Below are positions 8,448 through 16,192 of a stretch of DNA of 64,000 nt, in pieces. Within the stretch, counting starts at the first letter, position 1. The number at the start of each line of letters is the position of its first letter. The notes below the pieces were generated by a model. That model saw nothing but the letters and a program-made list of their open reading frames with translations. It searched no databases and was not told the origin of the DNA. The stretch is taken from NCBI RefSeq assembly GCF_000721495.1, contig NZ_JOHY01000034.1, positions 62,001 to 126,000 on the forward strand, read 5' to 3'. The stretch is from Streptomyces sp. NRRL F-5123 (GTDB lineage Bacteria > Actinomycetota > Actinomycetes > Streptomycetales > Streptomycetaceae). The position numbers and the translations under genes were made by a program.

Positions 8448-8658
8448 GGGGGCGCGTGGGGGCACCTCCCCGGCGAAGCGCCGGGGGAGAACTGCGCGCC
8501 CGGCGCAGACGGCGCCGCACTCCGCCACCGACCGAAAGGGGCAGTTCGGTCCTCCCCCAGAACGTCGCCTGGGCGGTGCCCCCTGGACCGCCGGCCGGTG
8601 GTGGGTTGCTCGTGCAGTTCTCCCCCAGGGCTTCGCCCGGGAGGTACCACGCGTCCCT
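8448..8658. repeat. R1 repeat with three mini-palindromes, inside the tad operon
   Basis: A dispersed-repeat copy occupies most of the 446-nt gap between tadE and cpaE. It begins GGGGGCGCGTGGGGG and ends near ACGCGTCCCT, with mini-palindromes at about 8457-8491, 8551-8583 and 8620-8649. The inner segment with ACCGAAAGGGGCAGTTCGGT (from 8528) is the reverse complement of the segment in the 50.2-kb copy, so this copy is inverted inside its ends. The flanks 8345-8447 and 8659-8774 hold more GC-rich palindromic sequence and no gene. Confidence 0.8.
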
Positions 8659-8774
8659 CAAAACGCCCGCCCGGCAGCGCAGCCGTGCCGTGGGAGTTGC
8701 CCCGCCGCGCAGCCGCGGCCCCGGGGCGGTCGCCCGGCGACGACAAACGCTCACCGCCCTGCGCAGCAGATACC

Positions 8775-10397
8775 TCATCCCGCGGGCCGTTCGCGGGGGA
8801 TGCGGGCGTGGCCGTGGATCTTCGCCGGGAAGTCGATCGCGCCCGGGAAGAGGACCGGCACCTTCAGCGTCACCGTCACCGACACCGTGCCGTCCGAGGT
8901 GGAGGTTTTGACGTCCGCGGAGTCGGCCCACGCGCCGGGCAGGTCGGACGCGGCAGCCTCCTCCGCCGCGGACTGCGGGTCCGCGGCGACCGCGGCGGCG
9001 CGCGCGGCCTCGTCCGCCGCGTTGCCCGCGAGGGTGAAGGTGTAGCCCGCGAGGACGGCCTGCCACACCAGGATGAGGGTGACGAGGATGATCGGCGTCA
9101 TCCCGAGGGTCTCCAGGGTCACCTGGCCCCGGTCGCCCCGGTCGCCTTTCCCCGTACCGGACGCGGCCGCGTCCTTGCGTTCGCGGCGGGACTTCTTGCC
9201 CCGCGGAGCGGGAAGCGTCGCGCCGGTGACGACGCCGATCTCGCCGGCGAGGGACCAGATGCCGGCCTTGACGGTGGAGCGGGCGTCGAGGTCGTGGAGG
9301 CGGCCCGCGTCGATGACGGGCTGGAGCTCGCGGAAGGCGGCGGGGACGACCGACGCGGCGATGCGGGTGCCGGTGATACGGCCGACCAGGGTGGGCTGGA
9401 TCTCGGTGGTGCGGGTGTGGCGGTTGACGACCGCGACCGTGTCCTGGGGCTTGCGGATCTGCAGCCGGTCCCACAGCCGCACCATGCGTTTGGCGGCGCG
9501 TACGGCGACGACGTCGGGGGTGGTGACGAGCACCGCGGTGTCGGCGACCTCGACGGCGACCGCGTTCGCGCCGGTGATCTGGGTGCCGCAGTCGACGACG
9601 ACGACCTCGTAGCGCTGCCGCAGGGCGGTGAGGACGAGGCGGGCGGCACGATCGGTGACCTCCTCGCCGCGCTCCCCGTCGGCGGGGGCGAGGAGCAGGG
9701 CGAGGCCGGACTCGTGGACGTACATGGCGTCCTGCAGGACGCGCGAGGAGACGTCGGAGATGCCGGCGAGGTCGGCGACGGAGCGGCGGAACTGCACGTC
9801 GAGGTAGGAGGCGATGTCGCCGCCCTGGAGGTCGAGGTCGACCAGCGCGGTGGAGCGGCCGGAGGCGAGCGCGGCGAGGGCGACGTGGACGGCGGTGACG
9901 GTCGTGCCGACGCCACCCTTGGCGCCCGCGACGGCCACCACGGTGCCGCCCGCGACGGCGGGCAGTGCGGCGGCGCGCTGTGGGCCGAGGTGCCGGCGCA
10001 CGCCGCCGGCCCAGGTCGCGGCGGCCTCCACGCGGGCGCCCAACTCGTCGTAGGCGAGCGGGAGTCCGACGACACCGCGGGCCCCGGAGTTCATCGCGGC
10101 GGCGAGCGCGGCGGGGCCGGTGTCGGGGGTGAGCAGGACGACGCCGACCGCGGGGAAGCGCAGCGCGATGTCGCGGACCAGGTCCAGGGCGGGCATCGGG
10201 CCGATCGTCTCGTGGACGATGACGACTTCGGGCAGCTCGTCGAGACCCGCCTCGGCGGCGCGCGCGAGCAGGTCGAGCAGCGAGCCGGAGTCGGGCAGCG
10301 CGGGGGCCGGTTCCGCGCCGGGGAGCTGGGCGAGCAGGCCGAGGAGGGCGCGGGCGGCGTCCTGGTCGGAGGTGCCGGCGACGATGCGGATGGTCAC
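8775..10397 (-). CDS. CpaE-like ATPase fused to a TadE-like pseudopilin
   Basis: A continuous 540-residue frame. Residues 1-130 form a receiver-like domain without the full phosphorylation site; residues 150-395 are a MinD/ParA-type ATPase with the deviant Walker A GAKGGVGTT (about 158-166, second Lys absent, as usual in CpaE), ALVDLDLQGGD and VVVVDCGT. After a basic linker, residues 418-540 start GDRGDRGQVTLETLGMTPIILVTLILVWQAV, a class III prepilin signature with a helix and a short extracellular domain. No stop or ribosome site separates the halves. GTG 10397 overlaps the cpaB stop by 4 nt. CpaE proteins position the pilus machine; a fused pseudopilin is unexpected. Confidence 0.82.
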   Translation of the reverse strand: MTIRIVAGTSDQDAARALLGLLAQLPGAEPAPALPDSGSLLDLLARAAEAGLDELPEVVIVHETIGPMPALDLVRDIALRFPAVGVVLLTPDTGPAALAAAMNSGARGVVGLPLAYDELGARVEAAATWAGGVRRHLGPQRAAALPAVAGGTVVAVAGAKGGVGTTVTAVHVALAALASGRSTALVDLDLQGGDIASYLDVQFRRSVADLAGISDVSSRVLQDAMYVHESGLALLLAPADGERGEEVTDRAARLVLTALRQRYEVVVVDCGTQITGANAVAVEVADTAVLVTTPDVVAVRAAKRMVRLWDRLQIRKPQDTVAVVNRHTRTTEIQPTLVGRITGTRIAASVVPAAFRELQPVIDAGRLHDLDARSTVKAGIWSLAGEIGVVTGATLPAPRGKKSRRERKDAAASGTGKGDRGDRGQVTLETLGMTPIILVTLILVWQAVLAGYTFTLAGNAADEAARAAAVAADPQSAAEEAAASDLPGAWADSADVKTSTSDGTVSVTVTLKVPVLFPGAIDFPAKIHGHARIPRERPAG

Positions 10398-11122
10398 GGG
10401 CGGGCACCTCCCGCGCCCGCGGTGTCGCCAGCCAGCGTGTAGTTGCGGGACGCGGCGGGCGGGGCGGCGGTGTCGCCGGGCGCGACCAGGGCGAGCCGGA
10501 CGTGCTCGGCGAACGACTCGGCGTAGGCGACGCGTTGGGCGTCCTCGGCGTCGAGGGCGAAGGTGATGGGGACGCCCTCGGTGGACTGCCGCTGGGACTC
10601 GGCGTTCTTGTCGAAGGCCTTGATCTCGCCGACGTCGACGACCTGCGCGCCGGCGACGATGATGCGCGAGACGTCCGGCGCGGCGTCGGTCTTTCCGGCG
10701 AAGGTGGCGAAGATGTTGACCCGCGCGCCCGGGGTGATCTTGCCGGCGACGCCGGTCTCGGCGTCGATCATGATGGCGATCTCCATCTGGCCGGGCTTGA
10801 GCTGGGGGCGCGGCGCGACCATGTCGGTCTGCAGCAGCGAGCCCTTGGTGAGCGCGACCGCGGCGATCTTGCCGCGCACCTGCGCGAGGTCGCGGACCGC
10901 GGTGCCCGGCAGCCAGCGCGAGGGGACCTGGACCTGGCGCACGTCGGAGGCGTCGAGCTGCTGGTAGGCGGGTACGTCGGTGGTCAGCTCGTACGCGGTG
11001 ACCTTCGAACCGACCTCGGAGCGCGCATCGTTGACGACCGCGAGCACTCCCGCGAAGGCGGCGACCGCGCAGACGGCGGAGACCACCAGCAGGACGACGC
11101 CACGGCGCTGACGTGAGTTCAT
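10394..11122 (-). CDS. CpaB/RcpC-like SAF-domain protein
   Basis: 242 residues: a short basic N-terminus, one transmembrane helix (GVVLLVVSAVCAVAAFAGVLAVV), then an extracytoplasmic SAF domain (VTAYELTTDVPAYQQLDASDVRQVQVPSRWLPGTAV) and the RcpC/CpaB domain with MEIAIMIDAETGVAGKITPGARVNIFATF. In Tad systems CpaB is part of the envelope-spanning secretion channel. ATG 11122 has AGGTG upstream and follows the zinc-ribbon gene stop by 12 nt; its own stop overlaps the cpaE start. Confidence 0.82.
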   Translation of the reverse strand: MNSRQRRGVVLLVVSAVCAVAAFAGVLAVVNDARSEVGSKVTAYELTTDVPAYQQLDASDVRQVQVPSRWLPGTAVRDLAQVRGKIAAVALTKGSLLQTDMVAPRPQLKPGQMEIAIMIDAETGVAGKITPGARVNIFATFAGKTDAAPDVSRIIVAGAQVVDVGEIKAFDKNAESQRQSTEGVPITFALDAEDAQRVAYAESFAEHVRLALVAPGDTAAPPAASRNYTLAGDTAGAGGARP

Positions 11123-11134
11123 GTGCGGTCGCAC

Positions 11135-11983
11135 CTATCGCTTGTGGGGTTCGAGTTGGGGGCGGCGCGGGGTCTCCACGGACCGCCCTCGCGGGTTCGC
11201 GGCGTGCTTGGCCGGGCCGTGCCGGTCGGCCAGCCGGGTGGCGCAGAACAGGCACTGGTCGCCGATGACTTCGAGCCCGCACCAGGTGCAGGTGTCGCGC
11301 CGCACCGAGGTGACGAGCTGGTAGAGCATGCCGACGTCGGCGATGTAGGCGGTGAACTCGACGAGCTTGCCGGTGCCCCACCAGCGGGCGGAGTCCGGCG
11401 GCAGCGGTACCTCGCGGACGTGCTGCGAGCGCCACGCCGCGGCCAGCGGGCCGGTGATCCAGCCCGGGTCGAGGCCCTTGCCGGCGAGCGCGAGCTGCGT
11501 CATGTACCCGGGTCCGGGCGGTACGGCTGCCGGGTCGGCCTCGCCGACGTACGGCTCGGGGTGTGCGAGGACGGCGAAGTGCCGCCCGGGGACGAGGGAC
11601 TTGACGTGGCTGCCGACGCCGACCGGCACCCGGTCGAGCTTGGCGACGGAGCCGAGCAGCGCGCCGGAGTGCAGGTAGTACGACAGCAGCCGGGCGGCGC
11701 CGGCCAGCACGCCGGGCCCGAGGTCGGTGCCGGAGAGCTGGCGCAGCTGCTCGCCGAGCAGGACGCGGGCCAGCGGCGGCAGGGCGAGCGGCACGATGGC
11801 CAGCCGGTCGGCCTCCAGGGCTGACCGGACGGTGTGCAGCCGGCGGCGGGCGGCGTCGTCGACCTCGGCGGGTGCGAGCGCGACGACGTGGCCGTACGCG
11901 TCGAGCGCGGCGGCGACGTGGGCGACGTGCTGCTCCAGCGGTAGCGCGAGGTCGTCGGAGGTGACCGTGATGACACTCGGCAT
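11135..11983 (-). CDS. zinc-ribbon protein of unknown function, first gene of the tad operon
   Basis: 282 residues with no family I can name. It is largely alpha/beta and hydrophobic in its first 180 residues, and carries a C-terminal treble-cleft or zinc-ribbon element, CTWCGLEVIGDQCLFC (two CxxC pairs), followed by a basic disordered tail. The start ATG 11983 has a very strong ribosome site, GGGGGAGG, so this gene probably leads the tad transcript (cpaB follows 12 nt after its stop). The position suggests a cytoplasmic accessory or regulatory role in pilus production; that is inference. Confidence 0.7.
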   Translation of the reverse strand: MPSVITVTSDDLALPLEQHVAHVAAALDAYGHVVALAPAEVDDAARRRLHTVRSALEADRLAIVPLALPPLARVLLGEQLRQLSGTDLGPGVLAGAARLLSYYLHSGALLGSVAKLDRVPVGVGSHVKSLVPGRHFAVLAHPEPYVGEADPAAVPPGPGYMTQLALAGKGLDPGWITGPLAAAWRSQHVREVPLPPDSARWWGTGKLVEFTAYIADVGMLYQLVTSVRRDTCTWCGLEVIGDQCLFCATRLADRHGPAKHAANPRGRSVETPRRPQLEPHKR

Positions 11984-12130
11984 CCGGAACCTCCCCCTTT
12001 CCGCCTGAACGGCCCCCTCGGCCTGGCGTTTTACGGTCGTCAGCTTATCGATGGGTAGCGGGTCGGGTGCGCAAAGTTGCGTATCGGGACAGGCGAACAC
12101 CGGCTGTCGGCAAGAGGTCTTGACAACCCA

Positions 12131-12146
12131 ATTGGTCTGGACCAAC
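12131..12146. promoter_or_regulatory. DasR-like (dre) operator in the chitinase promoter
   Basis: ATTGGTCTGGACCAAC matches 12 of 16 positions of the known DasR operator ACTGGTCTAGACCACT; TTGGTC-TG-GACCAA is a perfect inverted repeat. A -35-like TTGACA lies at 12120-12125, so the operator sits in the spacer/-10 region, where a repressor would block RNA polymerase. DasR control of chitinases by aminosugars is established in Streptomyces; DasR binding at this site is inferred. Confidence 0.75.
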
Positions 12147-12227
12147 TTTCTCCCTTACCGGGACCACCCCGGTTCTTTCCCTTCGCGCTCCCACTACCCC
12201 CCAACTCCTTGCCCCCAGGAGGCAGTC

Positions 12228-13631
12228 GTGGAACGTGCATCGCACGCGAATAACGCGGGCCGTGCCCATCGCAGAACGTCCACCAGGCAGCGCACCGTCG
12301 CCGTGCTGAGCGCGGCGACCGTGGTCGGCGCGGCGGCGGCGTTCGCCGTCAACGGCAGCGCCAGCGCCGCGACCACCAACCTGGTCGCCAACTCCGGCTT
12401 CGAGAGCGGACTTTCCGGCTGGAACTGCACCGCCGGCAGCGGCTCGGCCGTCGCCGCCCCGGTGCACGCCGGCTCCGGCGCGCTCAAGGGCACCCCGGCC
12501 GGCTCGGACAACGCCCAGTGCTCGCAGACCGTGAGCGTCAAGCCCAACTCCCAGTACACGCTGAGCGCGTACGTCCAGGGCAGCTACGTCTACATCGGCG
12601 CGACCGGCACCGGCGGCACCGACCCGTCCACCTGGACGCCGGGCGCCTCCTCGCCGCCCACCACCGCACCCACGACTCCCCCGACCACGCCCCCGACCAC
12701 CCCGCCCACGACTCCCCCGACGACGCCGCCCACCACGCCTCCGGCAGGGAACCTGCCCAAGCACCTGGTCACCGGCTACTGGCAGAACTTCAACAACGGC
12801 GCGACCGTCCAGACCGTCGCGCAGGTGCAGAGCCAGTACGACATCATCGCCGTCGCCTTCGCCGACGCGACCGGCACGCCCGGCGCGGTCTCCTTCACCC
12901 TCGACCCGTCGCTCAACTACAGCGCGGCGCAGTTCAAGGCCGACATCGCCGCCAAGCAGGCGGCGGGCAAGAAGGTCATCGTCTCGGTCGGCGGCCAGAA
13001 CGGCACGATCTCCGTGCGGGACTCGGCCTCGGCGACCAACTTCGCCAACAGCGTCTGGTCGCTGATGCAGACGTACGGCTTCAACGGCGTCGACATCGAC
13101 CTGGAGAACGGCATCGACTCCACCTACATGCCGCAGGCGCTGCGCGCGCTGAGCGCCAAGGCGGGCTCGGGCCTGATCATCACGATGGCGCCGCAGACGA
13201 TCGACATGCTGTCGGCGGGCAGTGACTACCTGGCCACCGCGCTGAAGGTCAAGGACATCCTGACCATCGTCAACACGCAGTACTACAACAGCGGTTCGAT
13301 GAACGGCTGCGACGGCGGCGTGTACAGCCAGGGCTCGGTGGACTTCATCACCACCCTCGCCTGCACCGCGATCCAGGCGGGCCTGTCCCCGTCGCAGGTC
13401 GGCATCGGCACCCCGGCGTCCACCAGCGCGGCGGGCTCCGGCTACGTGAGCCCGAGCGTCGTCAACAACGCCCTCGACTGCCTCGCGAAGGGCACGGGCT
13501 GCGGCACGTTCAAGCCGTCCACCACGTGGCCGGGCATCGGCGGCGCGATGACCTGGTCCACGAACTGGGACGCTTCCGCCGGCAACACGTGGTCCAACGG
13601 CGTCGGCCCGCACGTCCACGCCCTCCCGTAG
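12228..13631 (+). CDS. secreted family 18 chitinase with N-terminal carbohydrate-binding module
   Basis: 467 residues. GTG 12228 has AGGAGG 5 nt upstream. An export signal (basic start, then AAAAFAVNGSASA) precedes a CBM4/9-like module starting TNLVANSGFESGLSGWNC, then a PTTPPTTPP linker, then a GH18 TIM barrel from about residue 180. The active-site strand reads YGFNGVDIDLENG: the DxDxE catalytic core is present with Glu as acid/base, and the first Asp of the family DGxDxDxE is Asn. The binding module seems short: it breaks off at STWTPGA where relatives usually continue with another sheet before the linker. Degrades chitin outside the cell. Confidence 0.93.
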   Translation: MERASHANNAGRAHRRTSTRQRTVAVLSAATVVGAAAAFAVNGSASAATTNLVANSGFESGLSGWNCTAGSGSAVAAPVHAGSGALKGTPAGSDNAQCSQTVSVKPNSQYTLSAYVQGSYVYIGATGTGGTDPSTWTPGASSPPTTAPTTPPTTPPTTPPTTPPTTPPTTPPAGNLPKHLVTGYWQNFNNGATVQTVAQVQSQYDIIAVAFADATGTPGAVSFTLDPSLNYSAAQFKADIAAKQAAGKKVIVSVGGQNGTISVRDSASATNFANSVWSLMQTYGFNGVDIDLENGIDSTYMPQALRALSAKAGSGLIITMAPQTIDMLSAGSDYLATALKVKDILTIVNTQYYNSGSMNGCDGGVYSQGSVDFITTLACTAIQAGLSPSQVGIGTPASTSAAGSGYVSPSVVNNALDCLAKGTGCGTFKPSTTWPGIGGAMTWSTNWDASAGNTWSNGVGPHVHALP

Positions 13632-13644
13632 TCCGGAGGACATG

Positions 13645-13771
13645 AGGGGCGCGGGGAACTGCGCGCGCAACCCACCACCGGCCGGTGGTCCGGCACGAAC
13701 CGAACTGCCCCTTCGGGCCGGTGACGACGTGCAGGCAGTCGGTGGCTGGTCGCGCAGTTCCCCGCGCCCCT
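13645..13771. repeat. R1 repeat, 127-bp copy with perfect 21-bp terminal inverted repeats, no mini-palindrome
   Basis: Positions 13645-13665 and 13751-13771 are exact reverse complements (end sequence AGGGGCGCGGGGAACTGCGC plus one base). The interior holds CCACCGGCCGGTGGTCC and CCGAACTGCCCCTTCGGG, shared with the 35.0- and 50.2-kb copies. It has no coding capacity. The MITE-like form could also act as a terminator between the convergent chitinase and ridA genes. The rest of the 200-bp gap is GC-rich with a second palindrome, CCGCCCTCCGCGGAGGGCGG. Confidence 0.8.
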
Positions 13772-13831
13772 GAAAAACGCTCACCGCCCTCCGCGGAGGG
13801 CGGCCCGGGGCCGGCCGCGGCCGGGTGGGCG

Positions 13832-14254
13832 TCAGCCCAGGACGGCCAGTGCGTCGATCTCGACGAGCAGGCCCGCCGGGAGGCCGACGTACACCGTCGT
13901 GCGGGCGGCGGGCGGCTGGGCCAGCGCGGCGAAATACTCGTCGTACAGGGCGTTGAACTCGGCGAAGTGGGCGGTGTCCGTCAGGTACACCCGGACCATC
14001 ACCGCGTCCTCCCAGGAGGCGCCGCCCGCTTCCAGGACGGCCTGGACGTTGGCGAGGGTCTGGAGGACCTGGGCGCGCAGGTCGGGGCCCGCCGGGGTGG
14101 GCGGGCGGCCCTCCTGCGCGGGCAGGAAGCCGACCTGGCCCGCGACCTGGAGGATGCCGCCCTTGCGCACGCCGTGCGAGAACCTCGCCGGCGGGACGGT
14201 GTGCGTCGGCGGCGTGATCGCCGTCTTCACGTGGGCCTCGGGCACTTCGCTCAT
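13832..14254 (-). CDS. RidA family enamine/imine deaminase
   Basis: 140 residues of the YjgF/YER057c/UK114 family, trimeric proteins that hydrolyse reactive enamines and imines such as 2-aminoacrylate. Family features: VAGQVGF near the N-terminus, NVQAVLEAGGASWEDAVMVRVYLTD containing the conserved ligand-binding Arg, and PPAARTTVYVGLPAGLLVEIDALAV. ATG 14254 overlaps the iclR stop (TGATG), so it is translationally coupled to the regulator and kinase genes. Together with the PLP-dependent D-amino-acid enzyme encoded divergently, a role in clearing 2-aminoacrylate-type intermediates is plausible. Confidence 0.9.
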   Translation of the reverse strand: MSEVPEAHVKTAITPPTHTVPPARFSHGVRKGGILQVAGQVGFLPAQEGRPPTPAGPDLRAQVLQTLANVQAVLEAGGASWEDAVMVRVYLTDTAHFAEFNALYDEYFAALAQPPAARTTVYVGLPAGLLVEIDALAVLG

Positions 14255-15036
14255 CAGGTGGCGCCTTTCTGGGGTGCGGTCAGTGGTGGGGGCGGCGTGA
14301 CGCCGGACAGCTCCGCCCCGACGGCCTCGGCGGTGCGCAGGATCAGTGGCCGCAGCCGCAGCAACTCCTCCGCACCGACCACGACGTTGGGCGCGGAGAC
14401 GGACATGGCCGCGCACACCCGGCCGTCCGGCCCGCGGACGGGGGCGCCGACGCAGTTGATGGACTCCTCGTGGCCGCCCAGGTCGCTCGCCCAGCCCTGC
14501 TCGCGCACGCGGGCCAGCTCGGCGAGGAAGGCGGCGGCGTCCGGAGTCGAACGCGGTGTGTAGCGCGGGTAGTCGAGGTGCTCGGCGACGTCCCGCCGCT
14601 CGGGCTCGGGCAGGTCGGCGAGCAGCAGCTTGGCGACGGCGGCGACGGTGATGGCGACCGGGCGGCCGATGCGCGAGTACATCCGCACCGGGTAGCGGCT
14701 CTCGACCTTGTCGATGTAGACGACCTCGCCCTGCTCGTAGACGGCGAGGTGCACGGTGTGGCCGGTCTGCGCGTTGAGGGCGGCCAGGTGCGGGTGGGCG
14801 ATGCCGCGGATGTCGAGGGATTCGACGGCCTGCTGGGCGAGCGCGAAGAGCCGGGCGCCGAGCCGGTAGCGCTGGTCCTGCTGGCGGTAGACCATGCCGT
14901 GCTCGTGCAGCGTGCGCAGCAGCCGCAGCGCGGTGGACTTGTGCACGTCGAGCCGGGTGGCGACCTGCTCCAGGCTCGCCGGTCCCTCGGCGAGCAGCGG
15001 CAGGATGGTCAGCGCCCGGTCGACGGTCTGGCTCAC
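14254..15036 (-). CDS. IclR family transcriptional regulator
   Basis: 260 residues: an N-terminal winged helix (residues 1-65, GPASLEQVATRLDVHKSTALRLLRTLHEHGMVYRQQDQRYRLG) and a C-terminal IclR effector domain with GEVVYIDKVESRYPVRMYSRIGRPVAITVAAVAKLLLAD and GHEESINCVGAPVRGPDGRVCAAMSVSAP. GTG 15036 overlaps the kinase stop (GTGA). It probably controls its own operon and the divergent aldolase gene through the TTGCA palindrome at 16152-16170. The effector is unknown, perhaps a sugar acid or keto acid. Confidence 0.9.
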   Translation of the reverse strand: MSQTVDRALTILPLLAEGPASLEQVATRLDVHKSTALRLLRTLHEHGMVYRQQDQRYRLGARLFALAQQAVESLDIRGIAHPHLAALNAQTGHTVHLAVYEQGEVVYIDKVESRYPVRMYSRIGRPVAITVAAVAKLLLADLPEPERRDVAEHLDYPRYTPRSTPDAAAFLAELARVREQGWASDLGGHEESINCVGAPVRGPDGRVCAAMSVSAPNVVVGAEELLRLRPLILRTAEAVGAELSGVTPPPPLTAPQKGAT

Positions 15037-16070
15037 CGCGCCACCTCCTCCAGCAGGTCGTCGGCCCGGTCCGTCCAGCCGGGGCCGAGTCGCAGTCTGC
15101 CCCATGCGCTGTCGCCGAGGGCGGCGAGGGCGTCGGTGTGCCCGCGCGAGGGCGGTACGGCCAGGTCACCGGGCACGGTGAGGGCCGCGGCGGCGAGCAG
15201 GTGCCCGTGCCGCAGCCGGTCGCGCAGCGGCAGCCCGCGCAGCGTCGCGGACAGGAAACCCGCGGCGAAGGCGTCGCCCGCGCCGACGTGCGCGACGACG
15301 TCCACGGCCGGCGCGGGCACGTGCACGCGCGTCCCCCCACTGAAGGCCGTGGCGCCGCCCGCACCCTGCTTGACCACGACGGTCGCCGGCTCCGGCAGCG
15401 CGGCCCGCACCGCGTCGGCGTCCGGCAGGCCCCACGCGGCCTGTGCCTCGTCCTCGCCGACGAACACCAGGTCGCACCCCCTGGCGAGTTCGGCGAGCAG
15501 CCACGGGTCGGCGCCGTGCCACAGCGCGGGGCGGTGGTTGACGTCGAACGAGACGAGCGGTCGGCCCGGCTCGCGGTGCGTGAGCCGCCGCATCAGCGCC
15601 TTGCAGGTCGCCGACAGGGCGCAGGTGATGCCGGTCAGGTGCAGCACGCGCCCGGCCCACACGTCGCGCCGCTGCACCAGCGCGGGCGACAGCGCGGAGG
15701 CGGCCGAGCCCTTGCGGTAGTAGACGACCTCGGCGCGCCCCGGAACGGCGTCCAGCGTCGTGGCGCGCTCGCCCGCCGTACGGAAGTAGATGCCCGTGGG
15801 CCGGTGCGGGTCGCGCTGCACCGCGCCGACGTCCACCCCCGCCCCGGCGATCGTCTCGACGAGATGATCGCCGAAGCCGTCACTGCCGACCCGGCTGACC
15901 CACCGCGCCGTGTGCCCGGCGCGGGCCAGCGTGCAGGCGACGTTGGACTCCGCGCCTCCGATGCCCCGCTCGAACGCGGGTACGTCGGCCAGCGGCCCAC
16001 CCGTACTCGGCACGAAGGTGACCATGGACTCGCCCAGGCATACGACGTCGAGGCTCGGCGTCACGCTCAC
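15033..16070 (-). CDS. PfkB family sugar kinase (2-keto-3-deoxygluconate kinase-like)
   Basis: 345-residue ribokinase-fold enzyme. The N-terminal signature GGAESNVACTLARAGHTARWVSRVGSDGFG and the C-terminal PfkB signature HVGAGDAFAAGFLSATLRG, with catalytic Asp, are intact. YFRTAGERATTLD and VYYRKGSAASALSPALV are typical of KDG-type kinases, but the substrate is not proven. Of several in-frame GTGs, 16070 has GAGGGG 8 nt upstream; 16076 and 16064 are alternatives. First gene of the kinase-iclR-ridA operon and divergent from the aldolase gene. Confidence 0.87.
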   Translation of the reverse strand: MSVTPSLDVVCLGESMVTFVPSTGGPLADVPAFERGIGGAESNVACTLARAGHTARWVSRVGSDGFGDHLVETIAGAGVDVGAVQRDPHRPTGIYFRTAGERATTLDAVPGRAEVVYYRKGSAASALSPALVQRRDVWAGRVLHLTGITCALSATCKALMRRLTHREPGRPLVSFDVNHRPALWHGADPWLLAELARGCDLVFVGEDEAQAAWGLPDADAVRAALPEPATVVVKQGAGGATAFSGGTRVHVPAPAVDVVAHVGAGDAFAAGFLSATLRGLPLRDRLRHGHLLAAAALTVPGDLAVPPSRGHTDALAALGDSAWGRLRLGPGWTDRADDLLEEVAR

Positions 16071-16151
16071 GTTCACTTCCCCTCGGGTCTGCCGCCGTTG
16101 ACCAGGCGCAGGACCGGATGTTAGACAGCTCGAATCACGATACGCAATGAC

Positions 16152-16170
16152 CGTTGCACATGATGCAACG
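16152..16170. promoter_or_regulatory. palindromic operator between the kinase operon and the aldolase gene
   Basis: CGTTGCA-CATGA-TGCAACG is a perfect 7-bp inverted repeat in the 122-bp divergent promoter region, ending 23 nt before the aldolase start codon. GCAATGACCGTTGC just upstream adds an overlapping half-site array. IclR-family regulators often control divergent units through such sites, so the IclR protein at 14254-15036 is the natural candidate. Confidence 0.6.
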
Positions 16171-16192
16171 TCTTTCAGGGTACGGAGAGCGC

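Noticed and set aside
12659..12745. Short regular repeats suggesting a CRISPR-like array
   Set aside because: These are in-frame codons for a PTTPP linker within the chitinase, with no spacers or cas genes.
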